Below are positions 1 to 8,175 of a stretch of DNA of 10,318 bases, piece by piece (the stretch's first letter is position 1; the number at the start of each line of letters is the position of its first letter). Position numbers and translations under genes: made by a program. Source of the DNA: Neolecta irregularis DAH-3 (Eukaryota; Ascomycota; Neolectomycetes; Neolectales; Neolectaceae); the NCBI GenBank assembly GCA_001929475.1, contig LXFE01000154.1, positions 1 through 10,318 of the forward strand. Direction: 5' to 3'. The notes beneath the pieces are model-generated. The model saw only the letters and a program-made list of their open reading frames with translations, was not told the origin of the DNA and ran no database searches.

Positions 1-230
1 GTCCTACAAATGTGCAGATACAGGACTACTTATAGATTTACAAGAATGAGCCACGTCATTGTAGTAAAATCAAGGAAGAGAAACCCCATCACACGTATAC
101 GACTTTGTTGCGACAGGCTGCGTTTGGCGCGCGCTAAATTCGTAAAATGTGGCTTTTAACAAAATTGTAATTTTAGGCTCGCGTTTGGTGCGCTCCACAT
201 TTATATGTCCAAATCTCACTGCTTGGACTG
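1..230. other. Non-coding left flank with short imperfect direct repeat
   Basis: I see no convincing gene here. The stretch is AT-richer than the block that follows. It carries two near-identical copies of a GCGTTTGG(C/T)GCGC motif at 120-132 and 181-193, 61 nt apart, both preceded by a GGCT-like sequence. Between them, around 165-178, is a small AT palindrome of the form AAAATT-GT-AATTTT. The minus-strand reading frame of the neighbouring transporter remnant stays open through this DNA, but its translation here resembles no part of a CDF protein that I recognise. It could be a decayed mobile-element end or simple 3' flank of the pseudogene. Confidence 0.35.
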
Positions 231-329
231 ATTGAAGTGGAGGACGATGTAGGCGACGTCTCCATGACCGAAAGGACTTCCTTTGAAAGTAGGTTACACC
301 GCAAGCATTGGATACAGACAACGAAGCAG

Positions 330-692
330 GTTTGCAACCGCGCTGGACTGGCTCAAGGATCGAGTAAACAACATGATCTGGGAGGGCGGAGTGAGCGGGG
401 CCGACGAGGTAGGGGGAGTGGAGTCTTGGTGATGCTGGACGGGGAAAGAAAACGGCGTTGATCAGCGCGTCTAGGATTTCTGCGCGCTGCCAGCCGTAGG
501 AGTACTCTGACGACGCCTTTCTGCTGCCGGCGAGCCTCACGGCGTACAGCGCCACGAAGAGCGAGAAGTGTTGAGCATGTAGAACGAATGGGCAACCAGC
601 GCCGGGGCATGGATCGTGTAGCCGCAGACAATCTAGACCGAGTCGATGGCCAGCAGGATGCCGATGCCGGTGGATCGCGAGAGGGGCGGCAT
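330..692 (-). pseudogene. Broken CDF zinc transporter remnant (Zrc1/Cot1-like N-terminus)
   Basis: Read on the minus strand from an ATG at 692-690, the translation begins MPPLSRSTGIGILLAIDSV, which fits the N-terminus and first membrane helix of vacuolar Zrc1/Cot1-type zinc/H+ antiporters. A TAG at 635-633 follows, where several residues appear deleted. The same frame then gives IVCGYTIHAPALVAHSFYMLN, the second helix, with the metal-site Asp of the usual ADSFHMLND replaced by His. A frameshift near 570 moves the homology to another frame, giving LFVALYAVRLAGSRKASSEY and then SYGWQRAEILDALINAVFF. After about 63 nt that may be an old intron (440-378), a degenerate SILEPVQRG (around 366-331) matches the family's SILLEAIQR region. 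A stop, a frameshift, a lost metal ligand and no second half make this a dead fragment. It is much richer in GC than all the intact genes in the window, suggesting a different origin or an inserted segment. Confidence 0.75.
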
Positions 693-876
693 CAGGGCGG
701 GTCCAGCGGTTATAGTCGGCCTTGGAGGTGAAGACGGCGAGGCAAACGGGATGCGGCAGGCTGGCGGACGAGGCAGGAGGGCCGCGCGGGACAGGTGAGG
801 CGGGAGGGGAGAGCAGGCACGGGCGCGGGGCTGGAGGTGGAGGAGAGAGAATTAGCCCTGGACACCGAGTTCTCAT
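693..876 (-). other. GC-rich, pyrimidine-rich leader of the transporter remnant
   Basis: On the minus strand this stretch is strongly C/T-rich directly upstream of the remnant's ATG at 692, as expected of a former 5' untranslated region or promoter of a GC-rich fungal gene. No coding similarity is recognised in any frame. The GC-rich composition stops around 860-880, close to the start of the CTU2 coding sequence on the other strand, so the compositional boundary lies in the CTU2 5' region. Confidence 0.4.
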
Positions 877-946
877 ACCACAGCGATCATTTGTCGGCTG
901 GTCTGCGATGGTGGCAACCCTCGTCTAAAAAATCAATTTATTATTC

Positions 947-2066
947 ATGACGAACCAGGATCCATCAACACCAGTAGCCCATTGTGTCAGAAAATTCAAA
1001 AAACAAATTGGGGCATTCAAGTCACAGTTTCCAAGGAATAAACAGGCCGAGCGATCTGTCCTGATTGCATTTTCGGGAGGCATTTCTTCCACTGCTTTAT
1101 TGGATCTCGCAGTAAGCGGACTGGCGCCTAGAGAAGGACAGCATGAGCCTGTGATTTGGAAACTTATAGTCGCATTTATTACCGAAGACGGTAATGATCT
1201 TGACCTTTGTTGGATAAATGAGAGATATCCAAATGTTTTGGTTCGAAAGATTTCAATCGATAGTATATTCGATTATTCCAGTTCAACATATTCTTTGACA
1301 TACTCGAATAATGCGATACACTATTGCTCGCTTTTACGCTCATCCTTTCGATCGGTTTCATCTTTACTTTTGTCAATACCGTCCGAGTCTGCTCGTATAG
1401 ACATCCATCGTTACATCAGACAGAATCTATTACTTGCTATTGCCAAGCAGGAGGAATGTTGTGGCATATTTTGGGGAGACTCTCGCACACGACTTGCCTC
1501 AAAAGTTCTGGAAAACACAGCTAATGGCAGGGGATATTCCTTGCCTTGGGAAGTTGGAATATGCGTAGAGATGCAAAAAGGTATACTTTGCAGATATAGT
1601 CATGCTAACTGTAGCACTATACTTTGTGCGACCGATGCGTGACATCGTGTTGGAGGAGATGAGGGAATATTTGACCGAGTGTAATCTACCATTTTCTGTA
1701 AACAGGGAACCTTGTGGCAGGCCAACAATTTCACGTCTCGCGTCAGATTATTTCGCCAAACTTGAAGGAGAGTATCCTAGTCTCGTTGGAGCTGTTGTGC
1801 GGACAGCAGGAAAACTCGCCTTTCCCCCAGAGACAAAAATATATCGTTGCGGAATCTGTGGAATGCCAAAAGAAGATGATGCTGGAGAATGGTTGGCCGC
1901 TATTACCGTAAATGAACCTGCACCCGAAGAAGCATCTCTAAAATATGTTGAAAGAGTCAACACAGGACATGAAGATACATTTACAACTTGCTATGGGTGT
2001 CTAGTTGCTCTTCGGGATTGCAAAGATTTATTATGGCCCGTTATTGAGAATATCTGGGTATATTAA
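947..2066 (+). CDS. CTU2: Cytoplasmic tRNA 2-thiolation protein 2 (CTU2/Ncs2), possibly N-truncated
   Basis: Two exons, 947-1580 and 1615-2066, give 361 aa. The 34-nt intron (GTATAC...GCTAACTGTAG) restores the frame exactly before the conserved LYFVRPMRD (residues 213-221). Ctu2/Ncs2 partners Ctu1/Ncs6 to thiolate wobble U34 of cytosolic Lys, Glu and Gln tRNAs, using sulfur carried by Urm1. Visible landmarks are a degenerate PP-loop FSGGISS (42-48), GDSRTRLASK and NGRGYSLPWEVG before the intron, and a C-terminal Cys pair set CGIC (290-293) and CYGC (337-340), probably a zinc site. The N-terminal CxxC...CxxC segment expected in this family is not visible upstream. The homology starts around HCVRKFKKQ, so either a first exon was missed or the gene was cut by the GC-rich block. 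The start at 947 is simply the first in-frame ATG after a stop at 926-928. The 3' end may also continue: a GT at 2058 could splice to about 2109. Confidence 0.85.
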
Positions 2067-2421
2067 GGTTGTATTTTTCTTGCATTTCAACAAACAGATA
2101 GCATCAAGGCGGCATTGGAAGCGCACTGGTCCTGCATGGTCGTGAAAGAGATGATCATCTATTATCGCACAAATGTCAGAGTGTTGACTATTTCTGATAA
2201 AACGTGAATTCTACTAGTATGCTCTAGGCACAAATTCGATCCTTTGTTCTCAAATAACGATGCAAAATGACATCTGGACGAATTTTGGCACGAGAAATCA
2301 GGAGTCTTCAATTCACTTTTTGATATCTTTGAGAGTAAACGTGGTTGCGGCACTCCTAGTTTTTTGGGCAGGTATTGGTTGCAGATTGCAAACTTGACCA
2401 CATCCATCCAAATTGTAACAA
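2067..2421 (+). promoter_or_regulatory. CTU2 3' flank and SmD3 upstream region
   Basis: This 355-nt stretch has no independent gene that I can support. The left part could hold a last CTU2 exon: splicing GT 2058 to AG 2107-2108 opens a short frame with a Trp and Met-rich end (AALEAHWSCMVVKEM), roughly where family members have a C-terminal helix. This is weak. The right part must contain the SmD3 promoter and 5' leader, which ends AACAAATGG around the start codon, a reasonable fungal initiation context. No clear TATA box is seen. Confidence 0.35.
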
Positions 2422-2877
2422 ATGGCCTGTCTTGGTATCCCCATCAAACTTCTGCACGAAACCCAGGTATTTCAAGTCTTTTCCCTATAATTACTTACAT
2501 ACAGGGTCATGTGGTTACTCTAGAGCTCAACAATGGAAGTACCTACAGGGGAAAGTTGTTTGAAGGTATTTGCACTTTCCGCATGGTTTGACGATGCGCC
2601 TAGCCGAAGATAACATGAATGTACAACTGAGAGATATTACGGCTACTGCGAGGGATGGACGAGTGTCGCACTTGGATCAGGTGTATATTCGAGGAAGCTA
2701 CGTTCGATTTTTTATTGTCCCGGACATGCTCAAGTTCGCTTCCCTCGCTTTTACAAGGATCGCTGATTACCTAGAAATGCACCAATGTTCAAGTCCAAAG
2801 TAGTTGCTTCGAGAGGTGCTGGACTTGTTAGAGGACGAGGTACATTGAATAGAGCAAGAGGACGAGGTGGAAGATGA
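2422..2877 (+). CDS. SMD3: Small nuclear ribonucleoprotein SmD3
   Basis: Four exons, 2422-2466, 2505-2565, 2604-2733 and 2775-2877, encode 112 aa. SmD3 is one of seven Sm proteins forming the ring around U1, U2, U4 and U5 snRNA in the spliceosome. The Sm1 motif spans residues 16-47 ([20 protein letters not shown], then AEDNMNVQL) and Sm2 spans 62-76 ([15 protein letters not shown]), followed by the typical MLKNAPMFK. The tail at 92-112 is Arg-Gly-rich ([16 protein letters not shown]), the kind of site symmetrically dimethylated by PRMT5 in this family. Introns are 38, 38 and 41 nt, and each restores frame inside conserved motifs. The third has an atypical donor GTTCGC. The protein is shorter than human SmD3 because the tail is trimmed. 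Its stop lies only 118 nt before the next gene. Confidence 0.96.
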
Positions 2878-2995
2878 AATATATGGGAGATTTGAAGAAC
2901 CTGACTTCAACTGTGACTGTAAAATATACGTATTGTATTAGAAAAATCCGAGAGTCCGACAAAACCCCCAGCTCTGTTTTGGACCTGCTTTTTAT

Positions 2996-3971
2996 ATGCC
3001 AGCACTCCAGCGGATACTTGTGGTAGGCCGAAAACATTCCGGAAAATTACGCTTACTACAACGTATGAATTTTGTACAGCTATGAATTGGTTTAACGACC
3101 TGCAAAGATCTAACAGGCTCAATTCCTATCGTTCCGAGAGATGCTGGATGTCACGCGGGGCTTACACATCTTCACACAATCAAAAATCGCTACTATGAGG
3201 CAGAAATCATAATTTGGGTTGATGAGTTTGAGAACCCAGAGGAGTGGGTCAATCCTTTCCTGAATGATGAAGCAGAAGAAGTTAGAAAAGTATTAGGTGC
3301 CGTAATCTTGACCTTTGATTTGGAGCAAGATAGGGTGATCTAGCTTTCGCGCATTACCTAATAGGTCAGACCAAGGTACTTGAGGACCTCAAAAGTGTCG
3401 AAAAATTAATGGCTGCTTGTGGAGATGATTGGGACGGTATATGTTTGGCAGTTGGATGTACAACGGGCACAAGGACGTCTGAAGGTGAATACTGGGATAT
3501 GACATGCATGGATTGCGGATTCGAATATGTGGATCTTGGCCACGAAGAATCCGATTTGCATGGAGGTACGGCTGTTCCGGAATAAGACTCACATATACAG
3601 CAAAGACAGGAGTAGATAGGATCCGAGAAGCTTTAGAGGTATTTCATTGGACAGCAGAGTACGTCGATGCAGACCCAGACTCTCAGCTCGAAGAGGATTA
3701 TGATATCACCGCGGAGGCTTCGACTGAGGGACAAGCATTTATCAACCTCCACCAGTCTTTATTGGATAGTGAAGATGGAGGTTCCAACGAAGATGTAGAA
3801 AATCTGCAAGAATGGCTGGACAAGTTAAGGGCTTTGAAGGGCACGCACTCAACAATATTGGGCTTGCTGACTGGCTATGCAGACCAAATGCACGACATGT
3901 CGTTCGCTGAACGCAAGAAGCGAGTGCGAGAGATGATGGCAAGTCCGGCAAGAGCAAAGAGCAACCGATAA
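2996..3971 (+). CDS. AAGAB/p34-like adaptin-binding protein (Irc6-type)
   Basis: Four exons, 2996-3062, 3108-3334, 3370-3565 and 3601-3971, encode 286 aa. Family members (human AAGAB/p34, yeast Irc6) are cytosolic chaperones that bind alpha and gamma adaptin and assist AP-1/AP-2 clathrin-adaptor assembly. The N-terminus has a Rossmann/GTPase-like P-loop, GRKHSGK (11-17), followed by LTGSIPIVP, then the family's KNRYYEAEIIIWVDE strand pair. Later segments are GHEESDLHG and GVDRIREALEVFHW. The C-terminal helical region contains NEDVENLQEWLDKLRALKG and ends MSFAERKKRVREMMASPARA, the adaptin-binding-domain signature of two helices around a loop. Introns are 45, 35 and 35 nt. The second (3335-3369, donor GTGATC) is set by frame: an AG five bases earlier would break it. 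The P-loop lacks the usual Ser/Thr after Lys, so it may not hydrolyse GTP. Confidence 0.88.
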
Positions 3972-4213
3972 ACGGAGGTGTGTAAATGGTGACCTCGCAG
4001 AGGCATATATGCACTTGTATGTATGTCAAGTGTATTCAGAATAGTGTTGCGTTTCCTCGTGCCAGACATATACGTCACCCTGACATCACCGCTCCAGAAG
4101 CGGCCGTGCTTTGACCGTCAGGCAGCATCTTTGAAATGATGTGTCTAATTCTTTATATGCCGAATTCGGTATAAGATCAGCGACATCCTAACCTCCATAT
4201 CCAGCTCTCAAAA
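3972..4213 (+). promoter_or_regulatory. Intergenic region upstream of the Ser-rich protein gene
   Basis: A gene-free stretch of 242 nt between two genes on the same strand. A TATA-like CTTTATATG lies at 4151-4159, about 60 nt before the ATG at 4214. The segment just before the start is pyrimidine-rich, and the start context is CAAAAATGG. No tRNA or structured RNA was recognised. Confidence 0.35.
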
Positions 4214-5511
4214 ATGGATTCAACGTTAGAAGTAATCGATTCCGAACATCCAGTACCGAGTGATGAAGAGTCCCAGCTCGGTCTGCATTCTCAACCAACC
4301 CAACACTATGGCCCTACACTGATGGCCACAGGCTCCTACTCCACAAACCACGAAGCTCAACACATGCCCATTTCAGTTTGCTCTATCGATAAATCTATTT
4401 CAGAAAGTGGACACCACCACCCAACAGAGCTTTCATCTTTCCTTTCCCTCGAAAATGAACCACATGCTTGGTTCGATGATGCGCAGGGAACAGGTCAATG
4501 CGCAGTTTCCGCTAGCAATTTACATATTTCGTCTAAGAGATATTCAAGTGGAGGTCGATCTGATTGTGCAACTCAAGGTTCAGTATCTTCCACCACAGAT
4601 CGAAATAAACCGTTAAAAGAGCTAAACGATTCTAAACCGTCTACTCACCACGATAGACCATCCGCAACCGGTAGCTCATATAAGCCGTCCTCCAAATCTC
4701 GAGATGGTCGTCCACAATCCCCTTCAAAGCGAGTTTCGTCCAATGAAGCCCAAAATGCATCCTCTACTAGCAATGAAGAAAAAGGTTTATCTCCTAGTGA
4801 GCCTGCATCGTCCGACGATCTACCAAACTCGAATTTTAGACATGATTTCCAAGATGACGAGATTATTCTTAAACCAATTTCTGCTGGAAGTGATGAAGGG
4901 GAATATATCGCTCACTTTAAACTAAATGACAATCTGGGCAGTCAAGTTCCAGCAAGTGCCAGTGCGAATGCTATTGATCACTCGAGTCAGATTGAGGAGC
5001 AACAGTATCAAATTTCGCAATCCCCTGCAGAAATACCTGTATCAGGGTTCGAAAAAAATGCTCGACGGATGAGCACTGGTCATTATGGCTTGTTGCCTAA
5101 AACAACCAACTACACTCCCGGAGTAATGGGAGGGGCTCAGCTGCCAAGAGAACCAGCTCGACCCCGAGAATTTGGAGATCCCAGTATAAGTTCGATGTCT
5201 TTTCACAACACTTGAGCTAATCTGTATCAGTTATCAAAACGACTGGCTTCGCTGCCGAAGGCGGTAATTTTGATGCTTCTAAAGCAGGCGCAGGCGTTGA
5301 AGCACAGCGACTTCTCAATAAACCCGGAAAAGGTGAGCAGGCTCATCATCCTGACGAAAACTCTCCAAGTGATAAGCACTCCAACCAGAGTTCTTCCCTT
5401 GGCCACTCGGGAGAAAATTCGAGAGACTCCGGGACACGTCGCTTATCAATTGGAGAAAAATTCAAGCATGCTCTTCATATCGGGTCAAAGCACAACGACA
5501 TCAAAGAGTAA
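4214..5511 (+). CDS. Ser-rich disordered protein of unknown function
   Basis: Two exons, 4214-5183 and 5231-5511, encode 416 aa. The 47-nt intron (GTATAA...GCTAATCTGTATCAG) joins REFGDP to IIKTTGFAAEGG, and the joined segment reads as one conserved unit. I do not know the function. Residues 1-310 are hydrophilic, rich in Ser, Asn, Gln, Pro, His and acidic residues, with many SP/SS/TS clusters, no membrane helix and no recognised domain, so probably disordered and a likely phosphoprotein. The conserved part is residues 318-354: a EFGDP/IKTTG segment, then GGNFDASKAGAGVEAQRLLNK. To my recollection, similar motifs occur in uncharacterised basidiomycete proteins. The C-terminus (393-416) is a basic amphipathic stretch, RRLSIGEKFKHALHIGSKH, which could bind membrane or a partner. 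Without splicing the frame stops at 5215, losing the whole conserved tail. Confidence 0.8.
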
Positions 5512-5708
5512 GAAGTTTTCAATTGAGGTTTCAATTTTGCCTATTTAACCTGCGGTCATTGAGTGATTGAAGTCGGTTTGTTTCTCCTGTTTGTACCCTG
5601 TGTATGTATCTAACAACGTGCCGAATCATGTCTATTACAATCCTGTGGTGTCCTGTGGTTCTAGCTGGCTGCCCAAAATCCGATAAGATATCTGGAAATG
5701 AAAACAGG
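5512..5708. other. Convergent 3' flanks
   Basis: A 197-nt gap between the tail of the plus-strand Ser-rich gene and the stop of the minus-strand G-patch gene. It must hold both 3' ends. A short tandem repeat of TCCTGTGG occurs at about 5642-5659. No gene is seen. Confidence 0.4.
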
Positions 5709-6677
5709 TTAGTGATCTTCTTCATGAATTCCAGGGCAGTTCTCCTCCAGATCCTCTTGATTATCGTATGCACAACCGCACCAGAAGCAGTATGCATGTT
5801 TATCACGCAAGTACTTCAATAGACGGTCAAGTTTCTCTATAGACTCGCAATCAGTTGCAGTTCCCAACATTGAATTATAAACCTTGAGTGAATTGAATTC
5901 TTCCAGTTCTTCGTCTGGACCATCTTCTTCGTCCTCTTCCTCTATCACCGCATCCTTCCTTTTATAATCATCTGGACCAATAGAATGACTGATTGTTTCC
6001 GTGCGATCCGTTATTTGCTTCCTTATTAGCTTTTCTCGTTCGGCGGTTTGTCTTTCAACTAGGAATCCTCGCCACACAACATTTATCGATCGAAGAGGTT
6101 TAGATTCTGCTTCATCTCCTTCCAGAAGCTCGCATATTCGTTGGCAAGCATACATCTGGCCTTCGTATTTCTTCTCGTCATGAAATAAGCGTACTCGTTC
6201 TTGATAAGTCATCTTTTCTGTTTGCTGGCGCTTGGTCTCTTCCTCAACGGCTTCCTCCAATTTCCTTTTGACAGTAGTAGAATGGCCAATCCCGGTTCGA
6301 TCTAAGCCTGAGACAACTTCTCCAATGCGGGACGATACCTTCTTTGAAGGTCAGGCTCACTGGTTCTGTACGGCCTTGGTTCTTGCCCAACCCACCCTGA
6401 CTGAGACTCAGGATACTCTACCATATGAATGTCGATACCTGTAGCCCATCAACTTCATCATTTTCATCCCTTTATTCTGTTCGACCAGGATACTAGTCTT
6501 TAACCCTTCGATCCGCTTCTCTTCAGCAACCTTTAGTGGAGCCCGGGTTTTCGATCTTTCGTGTTGCTCGTTCAATTTCCGGGTCCTTTTTTTAACGTAT
6601 GAATCAATTTTTGGCCCAACATCAGGAAGCGTCATTGTCATGTAATCATCGAGATCATTTTCTATATTGCCTGACAT
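5709..6677 (-). CDS. G-patch domain-containing protein 11 (GPATCH11/CCDC75-like)
   Basis: Three exons on the minus strand, 6677-6439, 6400-6339 and 6301-5709, encode 297 aa. The introns are 38 and 37 nt. G-patch proteins bind RNA and often stimulate DEAH-box helicases; GPATCH11 is a nuclear protein linked to splicing. The first exon has a basic helical region ending MKMMKLMGY (71-79). The G-patch (about 74-107) continues SQGGLGKNQGRTEPV, then DRTGIGH after the second intron. A long Lys/Glu coiled segment (about 110-200) follows, then an acidic run, EEEDEEDGPDEELEEF. The C-terminus (about 250-297) matches the DUF4187 domain: LDRLLKYLRDKHAYCFWCG with Cys272, Cys275 and Cys289 (in ENCPG), a likely zinc site. 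The G-patch is shorter than in human GPATCH11 at the first intron, so the 3' splice site there (6402-6401) is the least certain junction. Confidence 0.9.
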
Positions 6678-6926
6678 TTTTGTCGAGGGCTGGGTCTCAT
6701 TCGGGGATTAAAGAGGTCAGTTGTAATACGTGGTCCGCATTAGACAGATCTTTTATCTTCCCGCCTTGCCTCTAGTCAAACACCAATAAAAAGATTTGCA
6801 ATAAATTTCAGTCATAGATAGCCTTTTACAGACAAATAACCCTCATTTAGTGGTGTCTAGAATAATCCACGAGAATATGTCACCAATCATATTGGCTCAT
6901 GGATGCAAGAGTAATAAGCAGATCAT
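6678..6926 (-). promoter_or_regulatory. Upstream region of the G-patch gene with CCAAT palindrome
   Basis: A 249-nt spacer between two minus-strand genes. It holds the 3' end of the SDR and the promoter of the G-patch gene. At 6883-6895 lies CCAATCATATTGG, a perfect inverted repeat of two CCAAT boxes three bases apart, about 205 nt before the G-patch start. CCAAT is the core site of the Hap/NF-Y complex in fungi; its use here is inferred. Confidence 0.35.
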
Positions 6927-7945
6927 TTAGATAAAAGGGTCTATTCCTGCAGCTTTACAAGTAAGAAGCCACCATTTCTTTTGAAGAGCTTGATCTTGGG
7001 CCAATGGGTTCAGTGAGGATTCTTTTCTATCTTTGTCAATGAATAGCCCTAATTTCCCACTATATTCCGGGCTTGTTGCACACAAAGCAACTAATCGACC
7101 ACCTATCTTTAGTATTGCTTGTGCAAAATATACCCTGCTCTAGTGTTCTTGTTTGCGGCAACAAATATAGTATATACTTCATGAATAGTCTTTTCCAAAG
7201 AGATAGGTTTCTACCTAGATCACTTTGGGGTATGAAACCTTGTTGTCAGAACAAGTTTAAAACAAAGTATACCCGGACTGCAGATTAAAATTTCTGGTAC
7301 TTGTCCAGATTCTCTACTTCGCTCGAGTGCGTTGACAAATGTCTTGACGCATAACACTTGCACAAGCTTGGCGTTTCCGTAGACTTTAACACCATCGTAT
7401 GCATAATTTTGCTGACGTTGGTTGGAGATGAGACACTCGTCAGCACTGAGATCTACTTAATCAAATCTTGAGCCCGTTAATGAAATACCGCGTCCTTTTC
7501 TATGCAATGCAGAATTAACGAAAACAATTCGATCTATCGTCTTCCCGGCATCCAGGAGGAGCTTCAAGAGCAGCCAATATCCAACGTGGTTGACTTGGTA
7601 TGTCGTCTCTAATCCGTCTTCTGTATATGTTGGTACACTATCCATCACACATCCCGCATTGAAAATTAATGAATTAATAGTTCTTACTTCCTTTAGATTT
7701 GCTACAAAACTTCGTATGCTGGAAAATGACGCCAGATCGCAAGTGAAAGGAGCGAGCAGAGTATCTGAAGGTGCAATCTTTCGATAATCTTCAAGTGCAC
7801 CAATCGCTTTAGTTGAACAATGATCTCTTTGACCAAGAATAATTTTCCATCTGTTTTCATCATGTAGAAGAATTTCCTTGACACATTCGTAACCAATTCC
7901 TCCGCTTGCGCCGATAACTACCAGAGTTTTCATAGATTTTGTCAA
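6927..7945 (-). CDS. Short-chain dehydrogenase/reductase (retinol-dehydrogenase-like)
   Basis: Four exons on the minus strand, 7945-7489, 7455-7273, 7238-7134 and 7102-6927, encode 306 aa. The family catalyses NAD(P)-dependent oxidoreduction of alcohols and ketones; the substrate cannot be told. All classical landmarks are present: the cofactor-binding GASGGIG (12-18), CDL (69-71), FNAG (95-98), structural Asn119 in VNHVG, catalytic Ser145 in VNSALHRK, and Tyr178/Lys182 in YGNAK, then SPG (212-214) and a family-like segment RNLSLWKRLFMKYILYLLPQ. The C-terminus GGRLVALCATSPEYSGKLG then FIDKD resembles retinol-dehydrogenase/protochlorophyllide-reductase-like fungal SDRs. Introns are only 33, 34 and 31 nt. 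The first is a multiple of three and is revealed by an in-frame stop and the missing active site; unspliced, translation ends at 162 aa without YxxxK. The two hydrophobic stretches around 120-132 and 220-240 could be membrane-associated. Confidence 0.9.
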
Positions 7946-8175
7946 TATTTTAATCCGAAGAGAGGTTACAAAGCGAGATAAACAAATAGTTTCCAGGATT
8001 AGGTTTTGGATTGGACCTCACCATCTCACCACCCTTCTTTGGTTCAACACAGAAACTTCCCCCTGTCTCCTGGAAAAAAAGAAGATCGGATTCTTCCAAA
8101 ATCAATTGTGTTTTGTAATTGTTTGCTGTAATTAACCATAAGAATCAGAAAAAGCGTTCCCGAGTCCTGTCATTG
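7946..8175. promoter_or_regulatory. Divergent promoter between SDR and Zrg17-like gene
   Basis: This 230-nt gap separates two divergent coding starts, so both promoters must lie here. An inverted CCAAT box (ATTGG) sits at 8010-8014. It is followed by C/T-rich DNA containing a repeated CTCACCA-like element (8018-8031), and by a second pyrimidine tract around 8057-8070. The frame of the Zrg17-like gene stays open upstream of its ATG to about 8119, but no ATG precedes 8176 in that frame, so the latter was taken as start. Confidence 0.4.

Noticed and set aside
353-631. Open frame of 92 codons on the minus strand within the GC-rich block
   Set aside because: It is a shadow frame: the CDF similarity runs through the other two minus frames, and this one has Arg-rich, meaningless content typical of GC-rich DNA.
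722-928. Plus-strand frame upstream of CTU2 (Gly/Arg-rich), possibly a first CTU2 exon
   Set aside because: A 36-nt intron from 923 to 958 could join it in frame, but it encodes no Cys motif, its content is the complement of a pyrimidine-rich leader, and its composition changes midway.
3335-3364. A 30-nt version of the second intron in the adaptin-binding gene
   Set aside because: Using the earlier AG breaks the frame; the AG at 3368-3369 keeps it and gives 35 nt.
3389-3592. Minus-strand frame of 67 codons
   Set aside because: Shadow of exon 3 of the adaptin-binding protein gene.
5270-5548. Separate 92-codon plus-strand gene after the Ser-rich protein
   Set aside because: It is out of frame with the second exon of the Ser-rich gene, which reads a conserved motif over the same bases.
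7073-7288. Plus-strand frame of 71 codons
   Set aside because: It lies antisense to SDR exons 2-4, whose conserved motifs establish the minus strand as coding.
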